This document shows, in pieces, positions 17,388-26,209 of a stretch of 64,000 nucleotides of DNA. The position numbers were made by a program, and so were the translations under genes. The notes under the pieces were generated by a model. The model was given only the letters and a program-made list of their open reading frames with translations, did no database searches and was not told where the DNA came from. Origin of the DNA: Octadecabacter ascidiaceicola (lineage in GTDB: Bacteria > Pseudomonadota > Alphaproteobacteria > Rhodobacterales > Rhodobacteraceae). Every line of letters starts with the position of its first letter. The stretch's first letter is position 1. The stretch is from positions 186,001 through 250,000 of the forward strand of contig NZ_FXYD01000004.1 in assembly GCF_900185015.1 (NCBI RefSeq). Direction: 5' to 3'.

Positions 17388-18899
17388 TTAACGAAGCCGT
17401 TGACCATTGGCGAGAAGATGACCTTCGTTATTCACCTCAATTGTCGAAGTGAGCATATCATCGCCGACGGGTGTCGCGAACATGCCAAGCATCATACGTG
17501 GCATCATGGCTTCTTCTTCAGGGATCAGGCCCATTTGGATAAGTTTATCCACAAGGCCGTTCACGCCGTTAATCGCAAAATCAACCTTACCTTCTGGGCG
17601 TGGCAAGCCATCGAACGTCTCAAGGTCGCTGTTGTCGAAGGTGAACGCGCCGCCACCAGTGATTTCAGCACCCGCTCCGCGAATGGTAAGCTCTGTGATC
17701 TGAACGCCATTCAGTTCACCGGGAACATCGGTCATCATCGCGGCTTCTTGTTGGGCTGGGTCGAGGAAATCAAAGAACGGCGTCACTTGTGCATCTAAGC
17801 CTAGCGCAATCGTCAGTGCGTCACGCGGCAGAATGTTCTGTGGGTCCGCCATGTTCCAAATGGTTTCACTGATTGCGAGATCCGTAAAATTGAACGCCAT
17901 ACGCGCATCGTGCGGGCCATCTTCGCCTTGGCTCAAGGGAATTTGGAAGTCGAAGCCGTAGTTGCCCATTGCCACTTCAAGCGGGAAGGGCACTTCGTTC
18001 GGGATCAAAAGGTTTAGGCTGATGTTGCGCGTTTCGCCGATGTAGGAAAGACCATCAATGTCCATTTCAAAACCAAGCGTACCGCCATCACCAGTAGAGG
18101 ATCCAGATGCCGCTTCGCCGTCGACATCAAAATCGAATGTGTAACCGAAGGCGCCAGAGGTGTAGCCACCTTCAATTGCCAAGCCATCAATAAACGGAGG
18201 CATCTCTGCTTCCATGTCCATATCAATCGGCGTGACAATGTTCGCAAACATCGCGAGGTCCGCGATATCGCCGTTGGCTGCCACAATACCTTCGCCGTCA
18301 GTCTCGTTGAACAAGACGTCGATATCCAATGCGCCAACATTAAAGGCATAGGCAATGCGCGTTAGGTTGTCGGATTTAACTGAATAGGTACCTGCAAGGT
18401 CGATCATCGCGAACATAGCGTCCGTGAGCTCAATTTCTTCACCCGCACCACCTTCAAGACTATCAATGCTGATCGCATATCTGTCTGCAGAGATGTCATA
18501 GATCATTGCCTCAGGGTCACCTGAAACGTTCAGAACCATTTCTTCATGCGTGACCGAAAGATTGATCACCGAAGGGTCGTAGTATTCCGGTGTGAGGTTC
18601 AGGGTAATCGGGTAGCTGTCCGGCACAGTGATCGTAACCGTTCCGTCACCGTTCTCCACAAGCATGATGTCGCCAAGGGCCGCCGTAACGGACGCTTCGT
18701 CATCAGACATCGCGATCTTTACATCTGAAATCGTCAATGTGTCGCCGGACATGTCTTCACCGCCAGTGGTGAAACCTTGACCGTAGACTTCCATCTGTTC
18801 AGTCCAATTGTCCCAAACCTGTTGGGCTGTGACGTCGGCTGTTGCAGTTGTCCCGCACAAAACGGCGGCAATGATTGCGGTATGGCGAATGCACTTCAT
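17388..18899 (-). CDS. DUF2125 envelope protein (copy 1 of tandem pair)
   Basis: A 503-residue exported protein with a signal peptide (MKCIRHTAIIAAVLCGTTATA) and an acidic, beta-rich body. It parallels its downstream neighbour throughout: a conserved DVTAQQVWDNW opening block (DVTAADVWSNQ in the other), an xENGDGxVTIxxP block near residue 85, and a nearly shared C-terminus. The bodies between these blocks have diverged, so the duplication is not recent. Function unknown; location is periplasmic or outer-membrane associated. It diverges from the SDR gene across 129 bases. Confidence 0.85.
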   Translation of the reverse strand: MKCIRHTAIIAAVLCGTTATADVTAQQVWDNWTEQMEVYGQGFTTGGEDMSGDTLTISDVKIAMSDDEASVTAALGDIMLVENGDGTVTITVPDSYPITLNLTPEYYDPSVINLSVTHEEMVLNVSGDPEAMIYDISADRYAISIDSLEGGAGEEIELTDAMFAMIDLAGTYSVKSDNLTRIAYAFNVGALDIDVLFNETDGEGIVAANGDIADLAMFANIVTPIDMDMEAEMPPFIDGLAIEGGYTSGAFGYTFDFDVDGEAASGSSTGDGGTLGFEMDIDGLSYIGETRNISLNLLIPNEVPFPLEVAMGNYGFDFQIPLSQGEDGPHDARMAFNFTDLAISETIWNMADPQNILPRDALTIALGLDAQVTPFFDFLDPAQQEAAMMTDVPGELNGVQITELTIRGAGAEITGGGAFTFDNSDLETFDGLPRPEGKVDFAINGVNGLVDKLIQMGLIPEEEAMMPRMMLGMFATPVGDDMLTSTIEVNNEGHLLANGQRLR

Positions 18900-19028
18900 G
18901 GAATGGCTCTCTTATTAAAAAATGTTGCGCAAAGCTTTTCAAGTCTGCGCAGGAGGGTCAAGGTCAGGAAAACGTTACATCATAAGAGAATTCAGCACAA
19001 AGTGTGCAATTTTTCGAGAGGACAAAAT

Positions 19029-19778
19029 ATGGATTTGAAGGGCAAGGTTGTCATAATTACAGGTGCGAGCCGAGGAATTGGTGCTGCCAGTGCGCGTGCA
19101 TTCGCTGATGAAGGGGCAAAGGTTGCGCTGTTGGCACGTTCCGGTGGCGAAATCGGTGAACTGGCTGCCGAAATCGGAGATTCCGCTATCGCTATCCCCT
19201 GTGATGTTTCGTCCTACGAGGAAGTTGTGAAAGCAATTGATGAAACGGTCAAAGCCTTTGGCCCTCTTGATGTATTCATCGGTAACGCGGGGCTCCTTGA
19301 CCCGATCAGCCACTTGGCAGACGCTGACCCTGACACTTGGGGCAAAACGATTGATGTGAACCTCAAGGGGGTCTTTAACGGGATGCGGGCGGCGATGCCT
19401 GACATGATTAAACGTGGCAAAGGTACGATCATTACCATTTCGTCAGGTGCGGCCCATGGCCCGGTTGAGGCATGGTCGTCTTATTGTTCGTCGAAAGCGG
19501 GTGCTTACATGCTCACCCGTTGTGCAGACAAAGAAGCCCGCGAACACGGGCTTCGCGTTATGGGGCTATCCCCTGGAACGGTCGCGACGGATATGCAGCG
19601 CGACATTAAAGCATCGGGAATTAACCCTGTTAGTCAGTTAGAGTGGTCCGATCACATTCCACCGGAATGGCCCGCAAGAACGCTGGTTTGGATGTGTAGC
19701 GATGAGGCGAATGAATTCTTGGGTGATGATGTTTCCCTGCGTGACGAAAACATCCGCAAGAAAGTAGGATTGATATGA
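19029..19778 (+). CDS. short-chain dehydrogenase/reductase (SDR)
   Basis: A 249-residue NAD(P)-dependent oxidoreductase with GASRGIG (cofactor loop), the NAG block in IGNAGLL, catalytic Ser in ITISSGAA and the YCSSK (YxxxK) pair. The substrate is unknown. I chose ATG at 19029 (GAGAGGAC just upstream, canonical MDLKGKVVIITG opening); upstream in-frame ATGs fall inside the DUF2125 promoter region. Its stop overlaps the crotonase start (ATGA, 19775-19778), so the two enzymes are made together and may act in one pathway. Confidence 0.92.
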   Translation: MDLKGKVVIITGASRGIGAASARAFADEGAKVALLARSGGEIGELAAEIGDSAIAIPCDVSSYEEVVKAIDETVKAFGPLDVFIGNAGLLDPISHLADADPDTWGKTIDVNLKGVFNGMRAAMPDMIKRGKGTIITISSGAAHGPVEAWSSYCSSKAGAYMLTRCADKEAREHGLRVMGLSPGTVATDMQRDIKASGINPVSQLEWSDHIPPEWPARTLVWMCSDEANEFLGDDVSLRDENIRKKVGLI

Positions 19779-20380
19779 TCGAAGCAACTGTTACCGACGG
19801 GCGACTGACACTCAAAATTAACCGCCCGGACAAAGCCAATGCATTAACCGAGGCGATGTTGGCAGAGCTTGCTGATCATGTAGAAGCCGCGGACCAACCT
19901 GTGTTGGTGATTACTGGTGAAGGCAAAGTCTTTAGCGCGGGCGCTGATCTTGATGATGTGCGTGGTGGGACACTTGCAACGTCGCCGGAGTGGGAACGTC
20001 TTTCGTCTGCGGTCGCGTCTTTTAAGGGTCTCAGCGTTGCGTCATTGAATGGGTCTTGCGCTGGTGGATCGATGGGGATGGTGCTTGCATGTGACCTGCG
20101 CGTTGCGGTCGAAACTGCGAAGTTTTTCTATCCAGTTATCAAGATCGGCGTGCTGCCCCAGCCCTCCGACCCCGCACGCATGCGTGCGCTTGTCGGCCTG
20201 TCCGCGACGAAACGTATTTTGCTAACCGGTGCGAAGATTGAGGCGCAAGAGGCGCTTTCGCTGGGGCTGATTGACCAGATAAGCGACCTGGACCTTGAGG
20301 CTGATACTCTTGCCCTAATCGAACCCGCGCTTAAGGCTAAGCCGGCTCAGGTTTCCGCGATCAAAGCGCTGATCGGTTAA
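19775..20380 (+). CDS. enoyl-CoA hydratase/isomerase superfamily protein, short and lacking both catalytic Glu
   Basis: A crotonase-fold protein with the NRPDKANAL opening, the oxyanion-hole blocks FSAGADL and NGSCAGGSMGM, and the LGLIDQI block. It is 201 residues; usual length is ~257, and the missing part is the C-terminal helical domain. At the two positions holding the hydratase glutamates (GGGCEL and QPEI in rat enoyl-CoA hydratase) it has Gly (GGSMGM) and Val (YPVI). It is therefore unlikely to be a classical hydratase and may be an isomerase, hydrolase or other crotonase reaction type. Coupled to the SDR upstream. Confidence 0.85.
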   Translation: MIEATVTDGRLTLKINRPDKANALTEAMLAELADHVEAADQPVLVITGEGKVFSAGADLDDVRGGTLATSPEWERLSSAVASFKGLSVASLNGSCAGGSMGMVLACDLRVAVETAKFFYPVIKIGVLPQPSDPARMRALVGLSATKRILLTGAKIEAQEALSLGLIDQISDLDLEADTLALIEPALKAKPAQVSAIKALIG

Positions 20381-20424
20381 CGTCGCCCGTTTTAATGAAT
20401 GCTTGGGTGGTGTAAGGGGACTTT

Positions 20425-21738
20425 ATGAACGATCTTTTGAACACTGCTTTGGGCTACGTGACGCCGGTACTAGAATTCGCACTTGCTTGGATTATCGATC
20501 CGGCAAATTGGGTGCAGTTCGCGCTTTTAGTTGGCGCGTACGTGGCGGCTGTATTCATTACCCGCAAATTCAACCCGCGTATCACGAAACTTCTGACTCC
20601 GGCTCAGGAGAGCACGACGATCCTGTCACAGACCCGGCGGTTTATCCTTATCTTCCTTCCTTTGCTCCTTCCGCTTTTGGCGTTTGGATTGACGGCGGTC
20701 GGCGAACAAGTAACTCGGTCTATCTTCGGCTCAGGCGAGGTCATTGCTTTCGGTAAGCGTGTGTTCTTATTCCTCGCCGCACGGGCCTTCGTGCGCGACA
20801 TGCTGAGCGACCCATTGCTGAAGATGGTCGGCAAGGTCGTCCTTGTTCCTCTCGCGGCGGTCTATGCGCTGGGCTTCCTTGATCCTGTTCTTGCATGGTT
20901 AGAAACGACAGTGGTTCCTCTTGGTAATATGTCGTTTTCCGTTTTGGGACTTTTGCGGTTCCTTGTCGTTGCAACGATCATGTTTTGGCTTGGTCGCTGG
21001 TCCAACGACCAAAGTAGCGCACTTATTGAAAAGCAGGAAATGCGGCCTGCAACGAGGCAGTTGGCTGCAAAGGCGACCGAGATCGCAATCTTTGGCGCTG
21101 CATTCCTGGTCGCAATGAACATCGCGGGCGTCCCGCTGACATCGCTTGCGGTTCTAACCGGTGCGCTTGGTGTTGGTATCGGTTTCGGCCTGCAAAAGAT
21201 CGCATCGAACTTTGTGTCCGGCGTCATCTTACTACTCGAAGGACAGGCGACCGTCGGCGACTATGTTGAGCTTGATGGCGGTGAGACCGGTACAATTGTT
21301 AAGATGACGGCCCGTGCCGCGATTTTGGAAACTTATGACGGCAAGTGGATCGTCGTTCCGAACGAAGATTTCATCGTCACACGGGTTATCAACTATTCCG
21401 ATAGCGGTTCCGCGAACCGATATGACGTTACTTTTTCTGTCAGCTATGACACGGACATAAACAAGATTCCCGATATCGTCGCCCCCGCAGTTGCCGCGCT
21501 CGATTTCATACTGAACGACCCTATGCCGCCGGACGTTGAGCTGGAAAACTTTGGCGATAGCGGCATTGATTTCATCGTGGAATTCTGGGTCAACGGCATT
21601 GATGATGGCCGCTTCAAATACCGCAGCCACGTGCGCTTTGCGGTTTGGAATGCGCTTAAGGAAGCTGGTATCGAAATACCGTTCCCGCAGCGTGTTGTCG
21701 AAATCAAAGGCGGGTTTCCCAAAGGTTTGACTGAATGA
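20425..21738 (+). CDS. MscS-family mechanosensitive ion channel
   Basis: A 437-residue inner-membrane channel that releases osmolytes on hypo-osmotic shock. It has about five to six transmembrane helices in residues 1-240, then the pore helix and beta domain of MscS: GALGVGIGFGLQKIASNF, GVILLLEGQATVGDYVEL, and VVPNEDFIVTRVINYS. TAAGGGGA lies just before the ATG at 20425. The end overlaps the flavoprotein start by four bases (ATGA). Confidence 0.93.
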   Translation: MNDLLNTALGYVTPVLEFALAWIIDPANWVQFALLVGAYVAAVFITRKFNPRITKLLTPAQESTTILSQTRRFILIFLPLLLPLLAFGLTAVGEQVTRSIFGSGEVIAFGKRVFLFLAARAFVRDMLSDPLLKMVGKVVLVPLAAVYALGFLDPVLAWLETTVVPLGNMSFSVLGLLRFLVVATIMFWLGRWSNDQSSALIEKQEMRPATRQLAAKATEIAIFGAAFLVAMNIAGVPLTSLAVLTGALGVGIGFGLQKIASNFVSGVILLLEGQATVGDYVELDGGETGTIVKMTARAAILETYDGKWIVVPNEDFIVTRVINYSDSGSANRYDVTFSVSYDTDINKIPDIVAPAVAALDFILNDPMPPDVELENFGDSGIDFIVEFWVNGIDDGRFKYRSHVRFAVWNALKEAGIEIPFPQRVVEIKGGFPKGLTE

Positions 21739-22898
21739 CGGACGCGCTGATAATCGGCGGTGGACCTGCCGGTTTGATGGCAGCGGAGGTATTGTCAGCG
21801 TCGGGGTTCTCTGTCGAAATAGCGGACTCGATGCCAACAGTGGGCCGAAAACTCCTGATGGCGGGTAAGTCTGGGTTGAACTTAACAAAGGCTGAGGCGA
21901 AGCCAGAGTTTCAAGCAGCATTTGGAAATGCCGAAGTAGCCCTTTCACCTATGCTTTCGGCATTCGGACCTGAAAACGTCGTCGGCTGGGTTGAGGAGCT
22001 AGGCCGGGACGTTTTTACAGGATCAACTGGTCGCGTGTTTCCCAAGGAAATGAAGGCTTCGCCACTCTTGCGGGCGTGGCTTGAAAGACTGACTAACCAA
22101 GGCGTAACAATTAAAACACGTTGGCAATGGACCGGCTGGGATGGGGATGTCGCGACGTTTGACACACCTAATGGCTCCCAAGGAATAGCGGCGAAAGCAA
22201 CGGTCCTTGCGACGGGTGGAGCAAGCTGGAAACGCCTTGGGTCAAACGGGCGGTGGATAGAACATCTGGCAAACGACGTCGCGCCATTTAAACCCGCGAA
22301 CATGGGTTTTGCGCTGGACTGGTCAGACCACATGACCCCGCACCATGGCTCTGCTGTGAAGGGTGTGAAATTGACAGCTGGCAACGCCACATCGCGGGGT
22401 GAATTCATCATCTCTGGCAAAGGGATAGAAGGTGGCGGAGTCTACATGGTGTCGGCGGCGGTTCGTGATGGCGCCAAGCTGACATTGGATCTCTTGCCTG
22501 ATGTTTCGGCGCGAGAGATCACGGCGAAGCTCGCCGCGCCGAAAGGTAAACAGTCACTTGCAAATACGCTCCGTAAAACGCTGAAGCTCGACCCAGTAAA
22601 GCGCGCGTTGTTGAATGAGCTTGGTCGAGGTCTAGACCTGCCGCTCGCGGAAAAAATAAAAGCCCTTCCATTCCCGGCTCTTACAGCGCGCCTGATTGAT
22701 GAAGCTATTTCCACAGCAGGTGGAGTTCGGTTTGACGCCTTAACAGACGACCTCATGCTGAAGTCGCGTGAAGGGGTTTTTTGTGCCGGTGAAATGCTTG
22801 ACTGGGAGGCGCCAACGGGTGGCTATCTGATCACCGGTTGCCTCGCGACGGGTCGTTGGGCGGGACGAGCTGCCGCGCGGTATCTTCAGACGTCGTAG
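21735..22898 (+). CDS. FAD-dependent flavoprotein, HI0933-like (NAD(P)/FAD oxidoreductase)
   Basis: A 387-residue flavoprotein with the FAD-binding LIIGGGPAGLMAAE at the N-terminus, MPTVGRKLLMAGKSGLN (the HI0933/BaiN-family signature around GKSG-NLT), ATGGASWKRLGSNG, and a C-terminal GEMLDWEAPTGGYL second FAD contact. The set GRKLLMAGKSGLNLT is diagnostic of the family. The reaction is uncertain; no characterised substrate can be inferred. Translationally coupled to mscS and convergent with the epimerase (13-base coding overlap). Confidence 0.88.
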   Translation: MTDALIIGGGPAGLMAAEVLSASGFSVEIADSMPTVGRKLLMAGKSGLNLTKAEAKPEFQAAFGNAEVALSPMLSAFGPENVVGWVEELGRDVFTGSTGRVFPKEMKASPLLRAWLERLTNQGVTIKTRWQWTGWDGDVATFDTPNGSQGIAAKATVLATGGASWKRLGSNGRWIEHLANDVAPFKPANMGFALDWSDHMTPHHGSAVKGVKLTAGNATSRGEFIISGKGIEGGGVYMVSAAVRDGAKLTLDLLPDVSAREITAKLAAPKGKQSLANTLRKTLKLDPVKRALLNELGRGLDLPLAEKIKALPFPALTARLIDEAISTAGGVRFDALTDDLMLKSREGVFCAGEMLDWEAPTGGYLITGCLATGRWAGRAAARYLQTS

Positions 22899-23890
22899 TA
22901 GTCACGGTACCAATCTACGAATGCCTTAACCCCGGTCTCGATATCCGTTTTTGGGGAGTAACCGGTTAGCTTTTGCAAGAGCGCACCATCAGCCCACGTC
23001 GCGGGGACATCACCAGGTTGGATGTCCATGAAATTTTTCTCAGCGGGCATTCCGGTGGCTTTCTCGATCGCTTCGATAAACGCCATCAACTGGACAGGCT
23101 CGCCGTTGCCGATGTTCACGATGCGGTGCGGCGCGACGGGTGAAAGACTGTCGCCATCTGGCACTTCGTCCAATCGTTCGGGGGCTGCGTCCAACAACAG
23201 CTGAATCCCGCGAACAAGGTCAGTTACATAGGTAAAATCGCGGGACATATCTCCATGATTGTACACATCAATCGGGTCGCCATTCAGCACCGCTTTGGTG
23301 AACTTGAACAGCGCCATATCCGGACGCCCCCAAGGGCCATAGACAGTGAAAAAACGGAACATCGTCGTCGGGATGTCGTAGAGGTGGGCGTAGGAGTGGG
23401 CCATGACCTCGTTTGATTTTTTGGTCGCGGCGTAGAACGACATTTGCGTGTCAGCCTTGTCCGTTTCGGCGTAGGGCATCTGCGTATTCGCGCCGTACGC
23501 CGAAGAGGTGGACGCCAAAAGCAGGTGCTTGACTGGCGTCGCGCGCACTGCTTCAAGCAAGTTGAATGTGCCGATTATATTTGCTTCTACATATGAGCGC
23601 GGTTCATCAATCGAATACCGAACACCCGCTTGCCCTGCCAAATGCACAATGAAGTCGGGCTTTTCAGTTGCCACGAGATCCATCAGCACACCGTCCGCCT
23701 CTAAACGTTCGTTTACAGCTCTAAAGTTCCCCGATTGCAGCAAGTTCGCTTGCCGACGTTCTTTCAAACGCACATCGTAGTAGTCCGTCATCGCGTCAAA
23801 ACCGACGACGTCGAACCCCTGATCCAGCAGCAACTTGCAAAGATGGTAACCGATGAATCCGGCAGACCCAGTGACGAGAACTTTAGGCAT
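22886..23890 (-). CDS. UDP-glucuronate 4-epimerase-like NAD-dependent epimerase
   Basis: A 334-residue extended SDR with GSAGFIGYHL (NAD loop), AGQAGVRYSIDEP, STSSAYG and the Tyr-Lys pair in SFYAATKKSNE. The motif AGQAGVRYS and the DYYDVRLKERRQ stretch are typical of UDP-glucuronate 4-epimerases (LspL/CapI), which make UDP-galacturonate. It lies directly after the UDP-glucose dehydrogenase gene (one base overlap), whose product is its presumed substrate. Confidence 0.9.
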   Translation of the reverse strand: MPKVLVTGSAGFIGYHLCKLLLDQGFDVVGFDAMTDYYDVRLKERRQANLLQSGNFRAVNERLEADGVLMDLVATEKPDFIVHLAGQAGVRYSIDEPRSYVEANIIGTFNLLEAVRATPVKHLLLASTSSAYGANTQMPYAETDKADTQMSFYAATKKSNEVMAHSYAHLYDIPTTMFRFFTVYGPWGRPDMALFKFTKAVLNGDPIDVYNHGDMSRDFTYVTDLVRGIQLLLDAAPERLDEVPDGDSLSPVAPHRIVNIGNGEPVQLMAFIEAIEKATGMPAEKNFMDIQPGDVPATWADGALLQKLTGYSPKTDIETGVKAFVDWYRDYYDV

Positions 23891-25227
23891 TAAGACTCTC
23901 CGTCGGTCGTAGGTTCCAGCGACGAGCGACCGATTGAAACATAGGCATCAAAACCAGCGCGCTTGGCGTCTTTGGTGGAATAGATGTTGCGTAGATCGGC
24001 CATGCGTGGCGTTGTCATATGTTTCGCCATGCGTTTTAGGTCGAGCCCACGGAATTCGTTCCATTCGGTCAAGATAACCACAAGATCAGCATTGCGGGCT
24101 GCCTTATAGGCGTCTTCAACCCAGTTCACGCCGGGCAATAACGCTTCGCCCTCGTGTTTACCTTGTGGGTCGGTCACGCGCACCTTCGCACCGCCGCCAA
24201 CCAGTGCAGGTACAATGGTTAATGCAGGGGCATCGCGCATGTCGTCGGTGTTGGGTTTGAACGTGACGCCTAGCACAGCAACTACCTTGCCGTTAAAGCT
24301 GCCATCACAGAGGTCGAGAAGTTTGTCGACCATCCGGCGTTTTACTTCTTCATTAACCTTAATCACAGCCTCGGTGATCTGCATTGGCACCGCGTGTTCC
24401 TGACCAATGCGTGCTAAGGCTTTGGTGTCTTTCGGGAAGCAAGATCCACCGTACCCAGGGCCGGCATGCAGGAATTTATTTCCGATGCGCCCATCAAGGC
24501 CCATGCCCTTACTGACCTGTTTGATGTCAGCGCCAGTGCGTTCGCATAAAGCGGCGATCTCGTTGATGAACGTAATCTTCGTAGCAAGAAACGCGTTGGC
24601 AGCGTATTTGATCATTTCGGCGCTTTCGAGGTCCGTTATCACGACAGGGAAGTCCCGTAAAAACAGCGGACGGTATACGTCGTTCATGACATCGCCTGCG
24701 CGTTTGGTTTGAACGCCAACCACAACACGATCAGGACGCATGAAATCGTCGATAGCGGCACCTTCGCGCAGGAACTCAGGGTTGGACGCAACGTCGAATT
24801 CAAGGTCAGGGTTTGCTTTGTGAACAACCTGTTTGACCTTGCGGTTCGTCCCGACAGGTACCGTCGATTTGGTGACGATGACGGTATAATCTTTGGCGGC
24901 GAGGGCAATTTCCTCTGCTACCGCCATCACGAACGTAAGATCCGCATGTCCGTCACCGCGGCGGGTCGGCGTGCCAACAGCGATGAATACCGCTTCCGCG
25001 CTTTCAATCGCGGCCGCGAGGTCCATCGTGAACGTCAAACGCCCCGCATCGACGTTTTTGGCCATAAGCTCTTCCAAGCCAGGTTCGTAAATCGGGACTT
25101 CGCCCGCTTCTAGCTTAGCAATCTTAGCTGGATCTTTGTCGACGCAAACAACATCGTGCCCGAAGTCGGAAAAACAAACACCCGACACGAGGCCCACATA
25201 GCCCGTTCCGATCACTGCGATTTTCAT
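23890..25227 (-). CDS. ugd: UDP-glucose 6-dehydrogenase
   Basis: Oxidises UDP-glucose to UDP-glucuronate with two NAD. The 445-residue protein has the N-terminal GTGYVGLVSG, VFIAVGTPTRRGDGHADL, TVIVTKSTVPVGTNRK, and the catalytic Cys in GYGGSCFPKDTKAL. Together with the coupled 4-epimerase it supplies uronic-acid nucleotides for exopolysaccharide or capsule. Expected length and all key residues are present. Confidence 0.96.
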   Translation of the reverse strand: MKIAVIGTGYVGLVSGVCFSDFGHDVVCVDKDPAKIAKLEAGEVPIYEPGLEELMAKNVDAGRLTFTMDLAAAIESAEAVFIAVGTPTRRGDGHADLTFVMAVAEEIALAAKDYTVIVTKSTVPVGTNRKVKQVVHKANPDLEFDVASNPEFLREGAAIDDFMRPDRVVVGVQTKRAGDVMNDVYRPLFLRDFPVVITDLESAEMIKYAANAFLATKITFINEIAALCERTGADIKQVSKGMGLDGRIGNKFLHAGPGYGGSCFPKDTKALARIGQEHAVPMQITEAVIKVNEEVKRRMVDKLLDLCDGSFNGKVVAVLGVTFKPNTDDMRDAPALTIVPALVGGGAKVRVTDPQGKHEGEALLPGVNWVEDAYKAARNADLVVILTEWNEFRGLDLKRMAKHMTTPRMADLRNIYSTKDAKRAGFDAYVSIGRSSLEPTTDGES

Positions 25228-25328
25228 GGTTTAGCCTCAAGATTGTTTTGACAGTTGCATACCGCAAGGCATGTCTTTGCTGCCAGCCCAAATCTGAGCG
25301 CCGTGAAATCTGTTGGGGGGATGTGCCT

Positions 25329-26084
25329 CTAACGCTTCAGCAGGCATATTACGGTTTGCCACATAATTTTGGCATCAAACCAAATCGATGCATTGCGCTG
25401 ATAGATAAGATCAAGCGCTGCTTTACGTGGAATGCAGCGGGTCGTGTAAATCTGTTCGGTCTCAGTGGGTGACTTCGTACGGGCAATAAGGCGCTCTTCG
25501 TGGCGATGGTAATGCAAGGTCGCCAAACCGGTTACCCCAGGGCGAGACTGAAGGACCGCTTGATAAATTTCTGGGAACGCATCGGTGTATTGGCGTAGCG
25601 GTGGGCGAGGTCCAACAAAGCTCATATCCCCTCTGAGTATGTTTATTATCTGCGGGGTTTCATCCAAACGAAAACGGCGAAGCATCCGGCCTACCGGTGT
25701 AATTCGACCTTTTTTGTCCCCTCCAGTTACCCCCGCATCGGCCCCGTCAAGAGTTGTATACATCGTACGGAATTTGATGATTTTGAACGGTGTACCTGGC
25801 GCTTTCATGCGTTCGGAAATGTAGAAAATCGGTCTGCCTTCCAAAACAAGGAGTAGAACCGCGACGCAAATGATGATGGGGGCGATGAACACAATCCCGA
25901 TTCCAGCAACGACAAGGTCAAATACGCGTTTTGTTGGGCGAATACGTTTGAAACGTGTGCTTTTGTGGGCAGCGCCATCCTTGAGCGAAGGTCGGACGAG
26001 CGAATTAAACGAAATGGATCGAGAAGTTTCCGGAAACGAGTATTTAGGCTTCTCGAATAATACCAGTTTTGTCACCTTTGGCAT
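25329..26084 (-). CDS. undecaprenyl-phosphate sugar-1-phosphate transferase
   Basis: A 251-residue bacterial sugar transferase (WecP/EPS-initiating type), which transfers the first sugar phosphate to the lipid carrier. After a basic N-terminal region it has one hydrophobic helix (~65-90, VFDLVVAGIGIVFIAPI), then FKIIKFRTM, RRFRLDETPQIINILRGD and SFVGPRPPL, the family core with catalytic Asp-Glu. It has only one membrane helix, as in the short form. No ribosome site stands out before the ATG at 26084. It diverges from the YjbH gene. Confidence 0.9.
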   Translation of the reverse strand: MPKVTKLVLFEKPKYSFPETSRSISFNSLVRPSLKDGAAHKSTRFKRIRPTKRVFDLVVAGIGIVFIAPIIICVAVLLLVLEGRPIFYISERMKAPGTPFKIIKFRTMYTTLDGADAGVTGGDKKGRITPVGRMLRRFRLDETPQIINILRGDMSFVGPRPPLRQYTDAFPEIYQAVLQSRPGVTGLATLHYHRHEERLIARTKSPTETEQIYTTRCIPRKAALDLIYQRNASIWFDAKIMWQTVICLLKR

Positions 26085-26209
26085 TTATTACGCAACTTTC
26101 GCAGTTGGAAATCAGATGTATTGCATTCCGCCCACGGGTTATTGCCGAGATTTCGGCTGCGTTAGAATTGGGTTGCGGTCAGGCGTGGTACAATGTCAGA
26201 CCAATATGT

